Below, piece by piece: positions 11,901-24,038 of a stretch of DNA of 64,000 bases. The DNA comes from Fasciolopsis buskii. Taxonomy: Eukaryota > Platyhelminthes > Trematoda > Plagiorchiida > Fasciolidae. The notes beneath the pieces were generated by a model that worked only from the letters and a program-made list of their open reading frames with translations, searched no databases and was not told the DNA's origin. Both the position numbers and the translations under genes were made by a program. How positions within the stretch are numbered: position 1 is the first letter of the stretch; each line of letters starts with the position of its first letter. The stretch is taken from contig LUCM01009864.1 in the NCBI GenBank assembly GCA_008360955.1, positions 43,309 through 107,308 on the forward strand, read 5' to 3'.

Positions 11901-14900
11901 GTAAACGGAACAGCAGTGTTGACCGACCCGAGATCATTTTGATTGTTCTCGTTTGATGGAATCTGGTGGGGCTGAGCCTGAATCGAGACGACAGACGAAA
12001 GTTGTTACATTTAGCAACGGTTGTAACGAGATACTGAAACATTTCTCCACGTTGAATCTTCCAAGGGAATTTCACTAAGTATCGGTGAACATGATATATG
12101 TAGTTCGCAACCCGTTAGGATTCAGACAACTATTTTGTCCTCATTCGCGTCTTTTACAATGCCGGCGCTCCGAAGTTCCACTTGTTGTACGGCAGACTGC
12201 CACTCCAACGGAAGTAAGTGCCCGTTGACTGTATGTTGTAAACCAGGCACTAGCAACAGCCTACAGAATTGATAACAGCCAAGTCGAAAGCTACGTGGTA
12301 AGGAAAAGGACTGCTTTATTGACAAACCAACGGGGCATGATCAGAATGCAGGTAAACAGCACTAATAATTCATCAGCGAAGTACGAATCAAGTCATATTA
12401 TTCGAGAAAATCAGATCATTGTGGTCTCAAAAAACACGCTCACAGACTTTCCCCGTACGACCAAGACAGAATGCAGAAAACCAACTGGCCAAAATGGGGT
12501 TCTTTCTTAGGAGTGGTTCGAAAAGGAACGGTATAAAGTGTGGTCAGTGGCTCTAAAATGTAAATTGTTTCAATGCCAAGGAAACTGGTGTACTGTACAT
12601 TAGTTTTCAAAATGCAAAGTACTTTCATAATCCCTGAGTAAGGTCTAAAAATAAATGCCTGAGATGGAGTGTCCATTAAGAGCTGAGGTGACCTGGTGTT
12701 TTACCTTCCCAGAGCAACTAAGAAGTGACCATGGCCAGCTGACAACAATCCATTGACTTTTTCCTAAATTCAATCAAAGATTTGTCTAATTATCCATTTT
12801 TTTCGAAATAACACGATATGAATCATTTCATCTAATACGTGGCACGTTACTGCTAAAAACAGGAACAATCAACATTCTGTTAGACAAAAATTGGGGCAAT
12901 GCCTAAAGTTCGGTGAAGTAGCCAATCAAAACGGTTGACTCTGAAGCAGATTAACGGTCTATCGAATAGAACACAGAGGCAAACAAGACAGAACATTCCC
13001 GCTGCAAGAACTTTCACAGAATATGGCGGTTGAATCCCCGGGGCGCTCCGCTGAACAACAGGTAAATTTCCAAGATGCACCTGAGTTACATTCAGATTTG
13101 CTAGCACACAATTCCAAGCAGATTAGAGTGATTGTGTTCGAACTAATAACTCAGTAAGCCAGCCTGAAACCGCGAGGGTTATTGACTTCTGATGCGAAGT
13201 TCTGCAAAGTATTTGTTCTGCAACCGTAACAGTTTACCTCGTTCGTCCAATCTGTAGCTTTACTTGCAAAGTTCAAAACATCAGACGCCAGTGTTTTGTG
13301 GCGACAGATGTGGACAGGTCAGATGGTCTCGTTCGAGGTCATCATGTTTGACACCTATTTCCAGGCGACAGTTGTCCAAAGTCTGCGGAATTGAATGTTT
13401 TCTTGACCCAGATTAGGAATTTATCAGTAAATCTCCCTCTCGAGAACGAAGAACATTGTTCACAGAACGAATTCAGTCGCTCCCGACAACGTATGCTACC
13501 GATGGAGATGACTGTTTTTTAATCATTCCTGATATCTGCGTCACGGTAATCTGATAATCATCATTACAGGTACGGTTGGTGGCATGAATAGCTTGTGTAA
13601 TTGAACTGCACACACCATTCAAATGAATCCAGTTTCCACTCCGGGTTCTCACACTAAAGAATACTCGAAAGCCAGTGGACTTGCAAAATAGGCTACCGAT
13701 TGCGCCTCGTTTAAGTAGGACGAAAGTAGGGAATTTTTTTTAAGAGTTGCCTTGTTAACCGTTTTATTCACAAACCATAGTGTATGCAATCCCTCGTTTG
13801 AAATAAAAGCACTTGATTTGACAGTCGGTGGGCATGCAACAATAGTAGCTCCGCGAGCAATTCGCAAAACGTACGCGGGCGTTTGTACCCCGGATCCCGA
13901 GAGCCTGAGGCGCGATTATGATCCGGGGCCTACCCAAACATTCATTTCACTCGGACATCAAATGTCCTTTGAGGCATTTTCATTTATTTAGTAATCAAAC
14001 AATTCCTGGACAACGGAACCCGTCATTGGCAAAAGGCCAGGTGCAGACATGAAAAAGCGTAAGGCAGATAGATACGTGTTCATGCGACACGAATATTTGT
14101 GTATGACGGAGCAATCAATGAACCATATAGAATTTCGTAACGCGTGTTGGAATATCTGCCTGGCTTGGAGAGAGGAAGACAGAAGAAATCAGTGCAGTCA
14201 AATAAGGCACACACTAACATAGGATCATTGGCAAATGGCAGAGCAATAGAAAGATAATCAATATCACTAAATTTGTTCATTTGATTGATTCTAAGTGCAA
14301 ACGATTAACCCGAAGTTCGATAGAATTGCTAATAAATCAAACCGCCTGAAAATGTAACCGCTGATCATGCAAAATAGCAGTGACACATGTAGTCTGGAAG
14401 AAAGCTAGGCAAAATATATTTCTTAAGCCACGAAGATAAGGTAAAATATACTACTTACTACATAATACAGCGTAGATTTCATTAAAGTCTAAGCCAGTTG
14501 TTCTTTTGAGAAATTGTTGTGCATAGTCCTTTGGAAATTTTTTACAAAAGAAAACAAGATCAAACCAAAACGGTGTTCATTGGAAACTGCGGAGAGCATA
14601 GAATTCCCCAATGTTGAATCTGCTCCCTGAGTGATAAACCGACCCTTTCGAAAGCATTATTCTTTAGACTAATTAACATGTGTTTCTCAGAGCTGTGATT
14701 CCAAATGTACACTTTGCCACTAACATGCCGCTACTGTTTTCTTTTTGCACGTAGCTGTTTGGGATAGAAAACCCTCTTACACTGACTTGCAGTCAAGTAG
14801 ATTTTGAACTTTTCTGAGGAAGTCCAACAGTTAAATTGCGCGAAGTTTTATCGGGTTTGTAAAAGCACCTCCTCCGTCAACGTTAGATTGACCAGGGCGA

Positions 14901-15280
14901 AGTTTTGCATACTCGCATACTCCAGCGAGCGTGCGATAGCTTTTGATGCAGTCTGAATGCAGCCAACGAATGAAGGTGTACGTCAAATGGGAAAACAAGT
15001 TATAAGCTCTTCGTAACAAGAATAGAAAATACGTTGGAAGACACTTCCCGCTCAAAACAGCATGGGAGCGCTGACCAGCTTTTTGCTGGAACGTTAGCCA
15101 ACTGACTCGTGTTCTGTACCTTGCATTTGTTGAAACTGTATTACCGCGTGTCACGAATAAGAACACGTGAATATTCTCGTTGTTGATTATTGAGCAGTAA
15201 GTTTGCTTTCATTCTTTTTAATTCTTTTTCCCGCTTTTCACAGTTCTTGACACTGTGCATGTACTATGATTAAATTTTTC
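8960..15280. other. Long stretch with no supported gene
   Basis: Several unrecognised 60-110 codon frames occur on both strands (for example 9260-9559 and 9649-9921 plus, 10025-10351 and 14831-15166 minus), about as many as chance gives. None has a recognisable domain, signal peptide or convincing splice pattern. A GC-richer patch lies near 13870-13940. Old, unmatched repeats may be present. Confidence 0.35.
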
Positions 15281-15300
15281 CGTTAATTGAATTTGATCGT

Positions 15301-15727
15301 GATGGCCAGTATTTCCATAGCTCCCACGAATTTTTCGTATTCGCACAGTCCGAAGTTTATAGCTGAACTCCGCGAGCTAAATTCTGCTCTTGCCCCATTC
15401 AAGCGCACTCTGATTCAAACCCTATTACTTACCAATCTACGGATCAATAAATCGCCAACCCAACACGCCTGGATCCGCGTTTTACTTGCACCCAAATGCG
15501 CACACACACACACGCACACGTCCGGGAGAGTCAGTTTGCATTCAACTGCCCGACCATTCTGGCTAATTCCTTGGTACGTCCGAATTTCCACCGAGATCTG
15601 CGCACAGCTCTTACGCACATTGGTATTTTGTACTATTTACTGTCACACTAAAATCGTCCAAACGCGTAATTGCTTTTTTGTTGTTTCAACAGAAACAGAA
15701 TACTGCAGAACACAAACGGGAAAATAA
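15301..15727 (+). CDS. Unrecognised 141-codon ORF interrupted by a CA repeat
   Basis: From ATG at 15301 the frame stays open to 15727. It crosses a (CA)n tract at 15499-15520, which encodes HTHTHT. The composition is mixed, and I see no signal peptide or known motif. The upstream context does not decide whether it is expressed. In a window of this size one or two random frames of this length are expected, so it is listed only because it is among the six longest. Confidence 0.12.
15499..15520. repeat. (CA)n microsatellites
   Basis: A short interrupted CA tract lies here, with a similar one at 16235-16253. Both carry a CG interruption of the same kind (ACACGCACAC). Confidence 0.85.
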
Positions 15728-15959
15728 CCAGTTTCTTCGGGATGCGAAAAAAATTCCCGCCCTGGTCTTTGGCCCGTGCACCCACCTTACAGCTTGACCG
15801 ACATAATTTCTGTTCCAGCATAGTCTGGCACAAGACTTTTTCCGTTTCAGATTTTACATTGAACAGTACATGTGAATTTTGTAATCGTCAGGTTGGTAAA
15901 ATATTACGCTCTGTTCAAACAGGTTTCCAGTGCACGAACGTGCGCTCCACCACTTAAAC

Positions 15960-17255
15960 GGGGTTTTCGATAATAGCCAAAAAGTCAGCTGTTTATTTGA
16001 TCCACGATTTCATTTGAGAAATTGGCAGTTTGATGCTTTCATCAGTTGATAAAATATTCAAATCAGTTCGTACGGAAACTCTCAAACACGTGCTCGGTTG
16101 GTACTCGCATTCCGAAAAATTCGTTGTTCAGTCATGATCGTGAATTTACGTGGTTGATTAGAAATTCACGCAAATTCTAGCCAGTGTTTTTAACCACTAA
16201 CGATACCAGGTTTTCTGATATGCCTCGATTTCGAACACACACACGCACACACAGGTGCACATTCTGCATCCTCGTGAACAAGCGAAATCCAATCACTGTA
16301 ATGCTTGCCAAAATTACATCACAAACACGAGAACGGAAAATGACGTTTGGTTGGTGGCAATAGTAAGAAAACCACCGTAAAGGGAAACAGTTAAACCGTC
16401 GACAAAGAGAGCCAAATTGTTCAGTTAGATCGTTATTAATCCGAGAGACATTGTAACTAAAATGTTTGAACTGACATGCTCCAGGATTGCACACATTCCG
16501 ATACGGAGCTATTTCGTTTCACGTTGGGTACCAAGGCGATTTCTTATGCGTGCTGGCAAAATAAAGCCTTTTCATTCATCATATTTTTAGTTTATCAAGT
16601 CACGTTGATGACTTTTAATTAACTCCAGATGAATGCTCACCATAAAAGTTTATCAAGTAGGTGAAGTAATAGATTTGCAATTCAGTGTACGGCAGGTTTT
16701 CGAATAGCCACTGTTGTGCAGTGTCTCTTAGTATTTGATGTCATAATCACGTTATGACTTAGAACTGCAGAACTGGGAACCGGTGAAGGAAGTACTCCCT
16801 CAGGGCTTATCAGATGGTCAATAAACGTTGGTGGTTGGGTCAGATGTTGCCTGTCAAAAACGCCGTCCCATAGTACCGGGTCCTGGTTCCCGCTCATCGC
16901 TTGAAGTCTAGGAATTCACGTGGACGTCACGACATGACACGGCAGTGTAGTACGATAAAATGTCTAGTTTACTAAACTAAAATACGTGTCATACGTCTTC
17001 AGTGGTTGGGGTCTGAAATATCCCCCAGCTAGGTGGCTAGAGACACTGAAGTGTATAACACCTAAGCGCGAACAATGACAACCGTTCTGGTACCTTCCAC
17101 GAAACCCGAATGATTGAAAGCATGCACTTTCTTACAGATGGACTGTATACTCCGTGTGTTGACTATTACGGCGTTTTTGCCGACCCACTCTTGTAAATCC
17201 ACCTTCCGTTCACTTCCAACATACATCCATACAATCTAATTAGTAACGTGGTGAA
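15960..17255. other. No supported gene
   Basis: Only short frames occur. A 105-codon minus-strand frame at 16177-16494 overlaps the CA tract at 16235 and shows no motif. A 71-codon minus frame at 16682-16897 also shows none. Confidence 0.35.
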
Positions 17256-17259
17256 AATA

Positions 17260-17368
17260 ATGATGATTATAATAATGATGGTGATGATGATGATGACAAG
17301 GATTATGATGATTATGTTGATGATGATAACAATAATGGTAATAATGATGACATTGATAATCATATTGA
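17260..17368. repeat. Degenerate (ATG/ATAATG)n trinucleotide tract
   Basis: About 110 bp is made almost wholly of ATG, ATT, ATA and ATGATG units, with no C-rich interruption. Read on the minus strand it would encode long isoleucine runs, which are an artefact of the repeat. It could be a microsatellite or a decayed trinucleotide tail of a retrotransposon, since the LINE 3' ends at 405 and 63541 also carry ATC/GAT units. I could not match the sequence beside it to either LINE tail. Confidence 0.85.
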
Positions 17369-17540
17369 TAGTTGCGACGGGAAGACGAATGAACTTGGGT
17401 CGAAATGCCCAAAGTGTCGGGGCCGTATCTGATCCTTATCCAATCGTCATTCAATCGTCAACTAATAAAGGTTTCTGTAGAATTCGCTAACGGCCACGCT
17501 AAGAACGAGCCGCCATGAGCAAAATTAACACGTCTTTTGA

Positions 17541-17681
17541 TTCCGGGAAGAGTGTCCCCATTCATCCGTTAGTGTTGAAACTCGTAATGCGGATGAGTAC
17601 GACGATGGTGCTAATAGTGAGGATCTTGAAGATGACAAAGAAGAAGGGGACTGCAACAGTGACATCAGTTCTAATTCATGA
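17541..17681 (+). CDS. Candidate acidic terminal exon
   Basis: A 46-codon frame with no ATG lies between a TGA at 17538 and a TGA at 17679. Its second half is strongly acidic: NADEYDDGANSEDLEDD, then KEEGDCNSDISSNS. Acidic tails of this kind are common in real proteins and rare in random frames, which is the only argument for coding. If it is an exon, an acceptor AG such as the one in CCGGGAAG would be needed. It sits just after the trinucleotide tract, so its GAT-rich content could instead be repeat-derived. No function can be given. Confidence 0.18.
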   Translation, partial: FREECPHSSVSVETRNADEYDDGANSEDLEDDKEEGDCNSDISSNS

Positions 17682-17849
17682 ATTCACGTCTCCTTTTGTT
17701 TCTTATTAGTCAGTGCAAGCTATTTCGTATTGCTTATGCAATCTTCTTTGAGAAGTTCGCAAAAATACGATTGAATCAGTGGATTTTCCGGTTAGCTTTG
17801 GTAAGAATTAGATAGCTTGTAACCCCTTCTAAGTTTTGTGCAAATTTGA

Positions 17850-18140
17850 AAAGATTTATTCCTGTTTTGTGTTGACTTTTTCATCCGCGGTGATCGGACT
17901 GGGGATATCGTAGCAGTCCATATGAATGTCATAGGCTGGTGTCCTCTCACAGCCAACCAACCGTCCGAATCGGTTACTTCTCTACTGCCGATTGTCCCTT
18001 CCCGAAAAAGAGAATACTACGAAAACAGTGACGAAAAGGAATGTATTTATCAAAATCGCGGCGTTCTCGGCAGACGTGGCCGTAGATCGCGATACGTTCA
18101 TCAAGACCATCCTTTCCCAAGGCATTTTTCCATTAGATGA
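17850..18140 (+). CDS. Candidate exon, unrecognised protein
   Basis: The frame is open from 17850 to a TGA at 18138, with the first ATG at 17922. A possible splice acceptor, GATATCGTAGCAG, lies just before that ATG. The residues are hydrophilic and mixed, with a basic stretch GVLGRRGRRSRY near the C-terminus. It is followed within 20 bases by another open frame at 18157-18510, and preceded by the acidic frame ending at 17681, so the three could be exons of one locus or coincidence. No family is recognised. Confidence 0.18.
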   Translation, partial: KDLFLFCVDFFIRGDRTGDIVAVHMNVIGWCPLTANQPSESVTSLLPIVPSRKREYYENSDEKECIYQNRGVLGRRGRRSRYVHQDHPFPRHFSIR

Positions 18141-18156
18141 GCCGCGAATAGCATAA

Positions 18157-18510
18157 AACGTGCCAGATTGTCATGCTTTCAATGTCAGTATTTGTTTTTG
18201 CGTCTCCGTATGCGCCTTCTTTCTAACCCTTTCTTCATTCGGATATGCACACACGATTTTGGAGCCCGCTGAATTTAGTTGTTCTACCTGGGATTCGTGT
18301 GAATGGACAAAAAATCTGCCGACAGATCGTGTAATTTCCGATTTTGCCACGTTATCATATTTCACACAGCAAACAAGATCAGAAGAATGTGTGAGACAGA
18401 AACGAATACGCTTTAGAACTCATATGCGTACACGCTTCTATTGCAGGATAACTCGCTTTCTACGCTCTCGCGCAACTCCATTGGGCATTTGGTGTCTAGG
18501 TGATATCTAA
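18157..18510 (+). CDS. Candidate exon with hydrophobic start and cysteines
   Basis: The frame is open from 18157 to TAA at 18508 with no ATG near its start. It opens with a hydrophobic stretch (ICFCVSVCAFFLTLSSFGYA) resembling a signal or transmembrane segment, followed by a cysteine-containing, polar stretch (SCSTWDSCEW and EECVRQKRIRFR). That order would suit a secreted or membrane-anchored protein. No family is recognised. Without an ATG it would have to be an internal exon, and I cannot identify its partner exons with confidence. Confidence 0.2.
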   Translation, partial: NVPDCHAFNVSICFCVSVCAFFLTLSSFGYAHTILEPAEFSCSTWDSCEWTKNLPTDRVISDFATLSYFTQQTRSEECVRQKRIRFRTHMRTRFYCRITRFLRSRATPLGIWCLGDI

Positions 18511-18514
18511 CGCC

Positions 18515-20340
18515 TGGCATATCAAATGATTGGTGATGCAACTAGCACCTTTAGTTAGGCAAAATACTGCAGTTAGAGCGGAAGATTGGGTTTATTTTCA
18601 CGAGATTTATGTGCGAGCAAGCAATAAATCAACCTGACTATGATATTGATCGCCCTAGACGAACAAAATGTGAATGACCCAGACTGAGTAACGCGGAAGC
18701 AGCCTTTATTCCATCTTAGTCTGACATGCTTCTACAACCGTCATTTATTCACCTATGGAACAAAAACTATTCACTTCGTTTCTTCAAGTTGAGAGTGAAA
18801 ATTACAAAACTACTAAGTGAACAAAGTGCTACTAACTTCCCCCCGTTTCCCTGAACTCCCGGTGGAACGGAGGAACTCAAGATGGCAAATCGATCCACTG
18901 CTGAAGGGAAGGCAGACATGAACTACAAAATCACTCAAACAAGTTCCGATTATTCTTGCTAACGAGCCTGGTTCGTGTCTTTGTCTTGGGCAAGTGGTTA
19001 AAATAATTTCTTGATTGAGGTATACAGCAGTCTCTATTGTTGATGACCAAAACATCGTTCAAGCACTCTTCAAAATACATACCGGACAATTTTACCACCT
19101 TAGTTATCTGACCAATCTGTTTTGACGGACGCATACTTTTGTCTACGCACGTCCGCCGATGTTTGTTCGTGTTCACGCTTAAACTGGAAGCAGACGGGCC
19201 GATCATCTTGAAGTCTTAGTAAGACAGTCACTTCCTAAAGAGTTATTAGGGCTATGTTTTCCATAGGGATCTCAGTCGCTTTGTCCCCAGAACAGAACCT
19301 GGGATTCAATTAGAACTATTCAAAAAAAAACAGAATAAGAGTAGTGAACGATGCCTGCAACTAACCTACACGTGCACCAACTCTACAAAATTCGTCGAAG
19401 CTGACTAGCAATTTGCCCCGCGTGGAACAACATCTCCAACAGACACAACATCTGCAATAGTGGATGACTGACGAGAAACAAATTAAGCCAGAAGCTAATT
19501 AGTAGTCGATTAACTATTTAGTCAGCTTTCCAACGCTTGTAACTCAAGACTCTTTGTGGTAGATCTTAGTTATTCGTCCAGATTGTCAATTTAATTGCCA
19601 CTTGCTCCACATACGGTGCCCATTGCATCTGTAGCTTCCCACGCAGGTTACCAACATTCATCTGTAAAGCCCAGCGCACACCTGATGTACGCATATTTTG
19701 GTTGGGACGCCTCATCTTTTTTATTTGTAGGAATAGACCATTTCAAATTACGAGCGACTTTTTTACGATTTATCAACCTAAAGTAAATTGCTTAAAATGA
19801 TTTAGCATTTATTTTTAAAATTGGTTTAGATCGTGTCTGGTTCCAGGCACGTCATGTCTTTACTTTTTGCTCCATTATGACAAAAAAGGAGACTAATGTT
19901 ACCATAATCTAACATGAAATTCTACCTTTGTGAATTGCGCACACAGGAAAATCTAATGCACACACGACTATATATATATATATATATATCGTTTTGCTGA
20001 CGAAAGTAGAAGATCACTGAAATAGGTGCGAGTTCGACAGATTCTGAACCCATAATGATTATTCTAATCCGAGAGAATTAGAGCTGACTTAGTTACTGTA
20101 TTTTGCGAAACTGAAAACCAGACTAAAACAACTACAGTTGATGCGGTTAAAAGTTTGTAACAGTGGTTTAAAAAAACGCTCCTTGATAAATTATCTATTC
20201 AGGTGATACCGCGTAGCTGCTGAAGAGGAACCTGGATCTCGGTTTTCATTAGCTGTCAAAAAAGGTTCTCACGAATTATGTCATTTGATTTATTAGAACC
20301 GGTTGGCGAGAAAACTCCGTCAACTTGGGCGAATATCGAC
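18515..20340. other. No supported gene
   Basis: Frames are under 95 codons and unrecognised. A (TA)n tract of about 21 bp lies at 19969-19989. Confidence 0.4.
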
Positions 20341-20359
20341 CTACACGTGGCGGATCGCT

Positions 20360-20397
20360 GGATTTTCTAGCCAGCAGAGGGTGGAATGCACCAGAAA
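20360..20397 (+). repeat. Possible 3' end of the palindrome-family repeat
   Basis: The sequence CTAGCCAGCAGAGGGTGGAATGCACCAGA resembles the outer end of the element at 26815-26850 (GAGCCAG, then GGGGGCAGAATGCACCAGA). It is plus-oriented and lies about 130 bp before the next copy's head at 20525, so two degraded copies may stand head-to-tail. Confidence 0.4.
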
Positions 20398-20524
20398 AGG
20401 TCCGTCTTATGCCTATGCGCTCAGTAAAATCAATTAATCGAGGATTATTTGACTGGGGGTGCGACTATAGTTGAGGTCTTCAAACAACGCTACTCTGGTT
20501 TTGTTTTAACTAGTATGTTTTGCA

Positions 20525-20720
20525 TAGAGGTGGGTGGACAAAATTTTCCCGGCAGCACACGATCGCTGTCGCGATCATTGCCGCTTTCCAGCTATGCGTA
20601 CGCGATGCTGTCCTATTCAGTCATCCCCATACATGTGCCCTCCTTTTTATTTTCTTGTCAGAAACCAGTCGTTTGCTTCCGGAGAAACTCTTTATCTTTC
20701 AGTTTGCGGGACATACTGCT
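20525..20720 (+). repeat. Diverged copy of the palindrome-family repeat
   Basis: The opening GACAAAATTTTCCCGGCAGCACACGA aligns with the head of the arms at 26587 and 27178 (AACAAAATTTGCCCGGGAGCACACGA), and similarity continues through CGCGATCATTGCCGCT and TATGCGTAC. Translation in one frame keeps QNFPGSTR, against QNLPGSTR in both arms of the palindrome. It is more diverged than the arms are from each other. The family is not one I can name. Confidence 0.6.
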
Positions 20721-21296
20721 GAAAACATAAATCAATAGTTTCGGATCTTGTGCCCTCTTTCTGAAGGTTAGACTTGTTTGACAGACGAAAATCCTCCGAT
20801 GAATCACCATGTGATTCTCACATGGATTTATCATCCAATCAAGTTTCTAAAGATTCAAATGAGATTCCACTAAAAATGCTACACTGTAATCATACTAATC
20901 AGTCATACCCCATATCGCATTGTAAATTATTCGGTTTGATTAGTTGCATTTTGTGGTAAGGTCCACTTGACCTATATGTCCACTGCTTCGGATCCGTTCC
21001 CCGTTAGGATTAAGGAATAGTTTACCGGATGACATTTGGCGGCTGGCAAAGAGTGAGATGAATTAACTTGCCAATGGTTCGGTGATTTTCAAGTACCACT
21101 GGCTCGACAAGGCAACACATGATTAATAGATTGCAAGGAAATAGATCACGTTCACGAGTTTGGGGTGTGCTACATTACACAGGCTAAATTCACGATATTT
21201 CATGCGGAGCTAAGTCACATGGTTAGGGTTCCGTATTTCCATGGCTGACGCCTGACATGGTATGAGATTTATGTGGATGTATCTATGCTGATCATT

Positions 21297-21460
21297 GCCG
21301 GCGGTGGCCAGACGGATAAGGTCATGGCGTTTGGAAGTAAAGGTCGCGGGTTCGAATCCTCCCACCGCCGGTCGACTTCCCCATTCGGCAGGCCTCCATT
21401 GGCTGCGGCCTTCTTCCTGAAAATTGATGTACAGTGTTATTTAGTTAATAAAGGAAGTAC
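21297..21460 (+). mobile_element. tRNA-derived SINE, best-preserved copy
   Basis: The A box TGGCCAGACGG is at 21305-21315 and a consensus B box GGTTCGAATCC is at 21349-21359. The opening GCCGGCGGTGG pairs with CCACCGCCGG after the B box, as a tRNA acceptor/T arm would. A roughly 90 bp body follows (CTTCCCCATTCGGCAGG, GGCTGCGGCCTTCTTCC), ending TTAGTTAATAAAGGAAGTAC and an A-rich tail. The long variable region and TGGCCAGACGG suggest a leucine- or serine-type tRNA ancestor, which is an inference. It is a good seed for a family consensus. Confidence 0.92.
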
Positions 21461-21469
21461 AATATAAAA

Positions 21470-24030
21470 ATAAAAATATGATCCATCGGTCCGCGTGCCC
21501 CAATGCCTCACTTAGGTTAACCAGGATTAATTGTATCCTTTTCTTGGCCACTTATTCCAAAACTACCTGCTTGAACAGGTAATAAATTAATTAACATATT
21601 TTAGGTAGCCTCGGCTTCCATATTTTCGTATCATGCATGAAAATTTTAATTTTTAGTTAGAATCGCTCCACCACATACGGAAGCACAAAGCCTAGCAAGG
21701 CGCTGTACTTTCATGCGATTAGTCTTTGCCATTTAGGAAAGGAGTTTTCGACTAGCGTTGGCTTATGTCAGAAGGTCTAAGAAAAGGAGCCTCACTGGCA
21801 CCAACTTGAGTTTTGGACTTAACACCGTCCGTGTGGAGTACATCAACCTGATCATACCGAGTGGCAATTTTAACTCGTGTAGTCTCCTACTCTGTGAATT
21901 GGAATGGTTAGATTTGGAATGAAATTCATGCTATCTGTTTCGACAGCTTGCTTGTTTTTCTGCTCTCTCTCTCGCTGTGTCTCGTGGTACGCACATGGGA
22001 CAAGACTGTGTGGCGGCAGAAAGGCAACTGTGGGACCCCCAGATCGACAGCTGAAGTTCCCAAATCTACTCAACGATAATCAATAACCTGTCAGGCAGAA
22101 TAGTTGTCTTGGTAACTCATCTCGCGTGAATTTTCATCACTTAAATATATTATTTATTCACGAAACGTTAGCAAAAGTTGCATTTGGATTGAGGTTAAAC
22201 AGATGTATAAGACGCCTGTCAAATTGAAATCGATCGGTTGGATCGGTTACTCAATTTTTACCACTCAAGCCATAATGTCAGATGTGTGCTTGGAAGTAAC
22301 TCAGACAAAGTAATAAAAGCAATGGATGTTTGAGGAATCAGTGCGGGAATTTTATGTATGTATATACATATTTATGTTTACATTATATATGTACATATAC
22401 ATGTATATAGAATTCCAATCGGGTTAAGTATAATTTCCAAGAGCTGACTAAGCCTGGATTACTCTCCGGAGAACTGGGACCGATGTCATACGTGCATAAC
22501 TGTTGCCTGATGGATAGGAATGATCAAAATCGTTCTTCATTGACAGTTTCCAACTACTAGATAATAGATTGTATTGAAAAGCAAAATAGGGATGCAACTG
22601 TTGTCACGTGAATTTAGGGTTTTGTCTGTGAACAGTGGAACAATAACGTTTAGTCCTACGGTTGATTTGGGTGCTAGCACTGCCCCTCTCGCATATAGGC
22701 CTGTTTCATATCATGAAACGAATATCTTTCTACCAAACGATCTGTCCTCGGTTGAAATTTTAATTGAAAACGAGTATGCAAACACGAAAAAGGAAGGATA
22801 CGTTAGTTACTGATATGCTTCCAATGAGTTCCTTGCCGGTGATGTGTAACAGAAAATTTAGAAAACTAACAGAAGTCGGGATATCTTACGATCGCAACCG
22901 ACAGTCGTACACTCTAGTTTGCTCTGTCAACATGACCAATTTTCCATCGATTTCAAAGACTTAATTGCACCAATTGCATGCATGTTTTTGTTAGAGTGCT
23001 GCTAACAACTGCCTTTTGCCAGTGCGCTGTCTAGTCAATAATTAGTATCTGGCGAAAGGAAAACAAATCCGGAAAAAATACGGCGGTCAGTGATTTGTGG
23101 CCAGTCGGGAAAGCAACCGTCTGCCTGCATTTAGCGTAACTTTGTGCAAAATTAACGACGAATGAATGGGGAATTGGAGACCGGAGTGAGCCCATTGACG
23201 TACAATTAGACCGTATGTTCACCCTTGTGTCCGTGAGTGCATAACCTTCCGCAACGGTAAGGAAGGAAGTTCGTGACGAAATGCGCAAATTAGTTCATAC
23301 AATTGAATGCCTTCAAATGAAATTATCTACCCGATATTCAGCAAGTCATTTTATTCGATTGTTTGTACTGAACTCGCCAAGGTGTCTAAGTAGTGTGTGT
23401 GTGTGTGTATGTTATTCGACGAAAGTGTCTCACAAATCTTGACTTGAACAAGCACGAGATGGGCGTTTGATAGCTTTCCTAATTACGTCTTCCATGTCTG
23501 ATTTTGTCCAAGCCGTTTTTACACAAGACTGGCCAAATAAGGATATGCGATTCATACTATCCTCGTTTAATTAAATTAACGATTGAATACTTAAACTGGT
23601 TTTGGGTAATTCATTTATGAAATCCGGTGTGCGGATGTCTCGCACTGTGTAATACTACGTGCAGTATCATTCGTCAACTTTGGGACAATTGATTGATATG
23701 AACCGCGTGGAAATCTTGAATGTGCTTTCCAATGAGTATCAAGGGTACCAACCCTAATTCCTGTCAGATAAACTGCATTCACAAGTTGCTCCCTAGATCG
23801 GCGTTTGTTTTGAAAAGCCCGCAGAATGAGTTATGGATAGTGACTGGTGAATCTGCATTTGCTTGGTATATATATATGCATATATATATTCACATCATGT
23901 CTGGGAGTCCCTACCGTCTCATTTTGCGCTTGGTCCAATCCACACAATTATCTGCAAATGTCTTAGCAGAATTTTAGTAAAACAACTTTCTAAGTTTAAA
24001 CTTTTGGGCTGAATCGATCACGCGCATCCG
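21470..24030. other. No supported gene; simple repeats
   Basis: Simple repeats here are a TATG/TA-rich tract at 22353-22410, (TG)n at 23393-23409 and (TA)n at 23867-23889. A 79-codon plus-strand frame (22574-22813) and an 85-codon minus frame (23031-23288) have protein-like composition but no motif or clear splice context. Confidence 0.35.
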
Positions 24031-24038
24031 CACAAAAG

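Noticed and set aside
13910..13935. Second NPGP-like motif (DPGP at the GATCCGGGGCC site)
   Set aside because: The asparagine is missing and the context DYDPGPTQ does not fit the 2A consensus.
17166..17454. Isoleucine- and histidine-rich minus-strand ORFs
   Set aside because: They are translations of the trinucleotide microsatellite at 17260-17368 and carry no coding signal.
21297..21460. Functional tRNA gene at the GGTTCGAATCC site
   Set aside because: The spacing, attached 90 bp body and AATAAAGGAAGT tail are shared with other copies, so it is a SINE.
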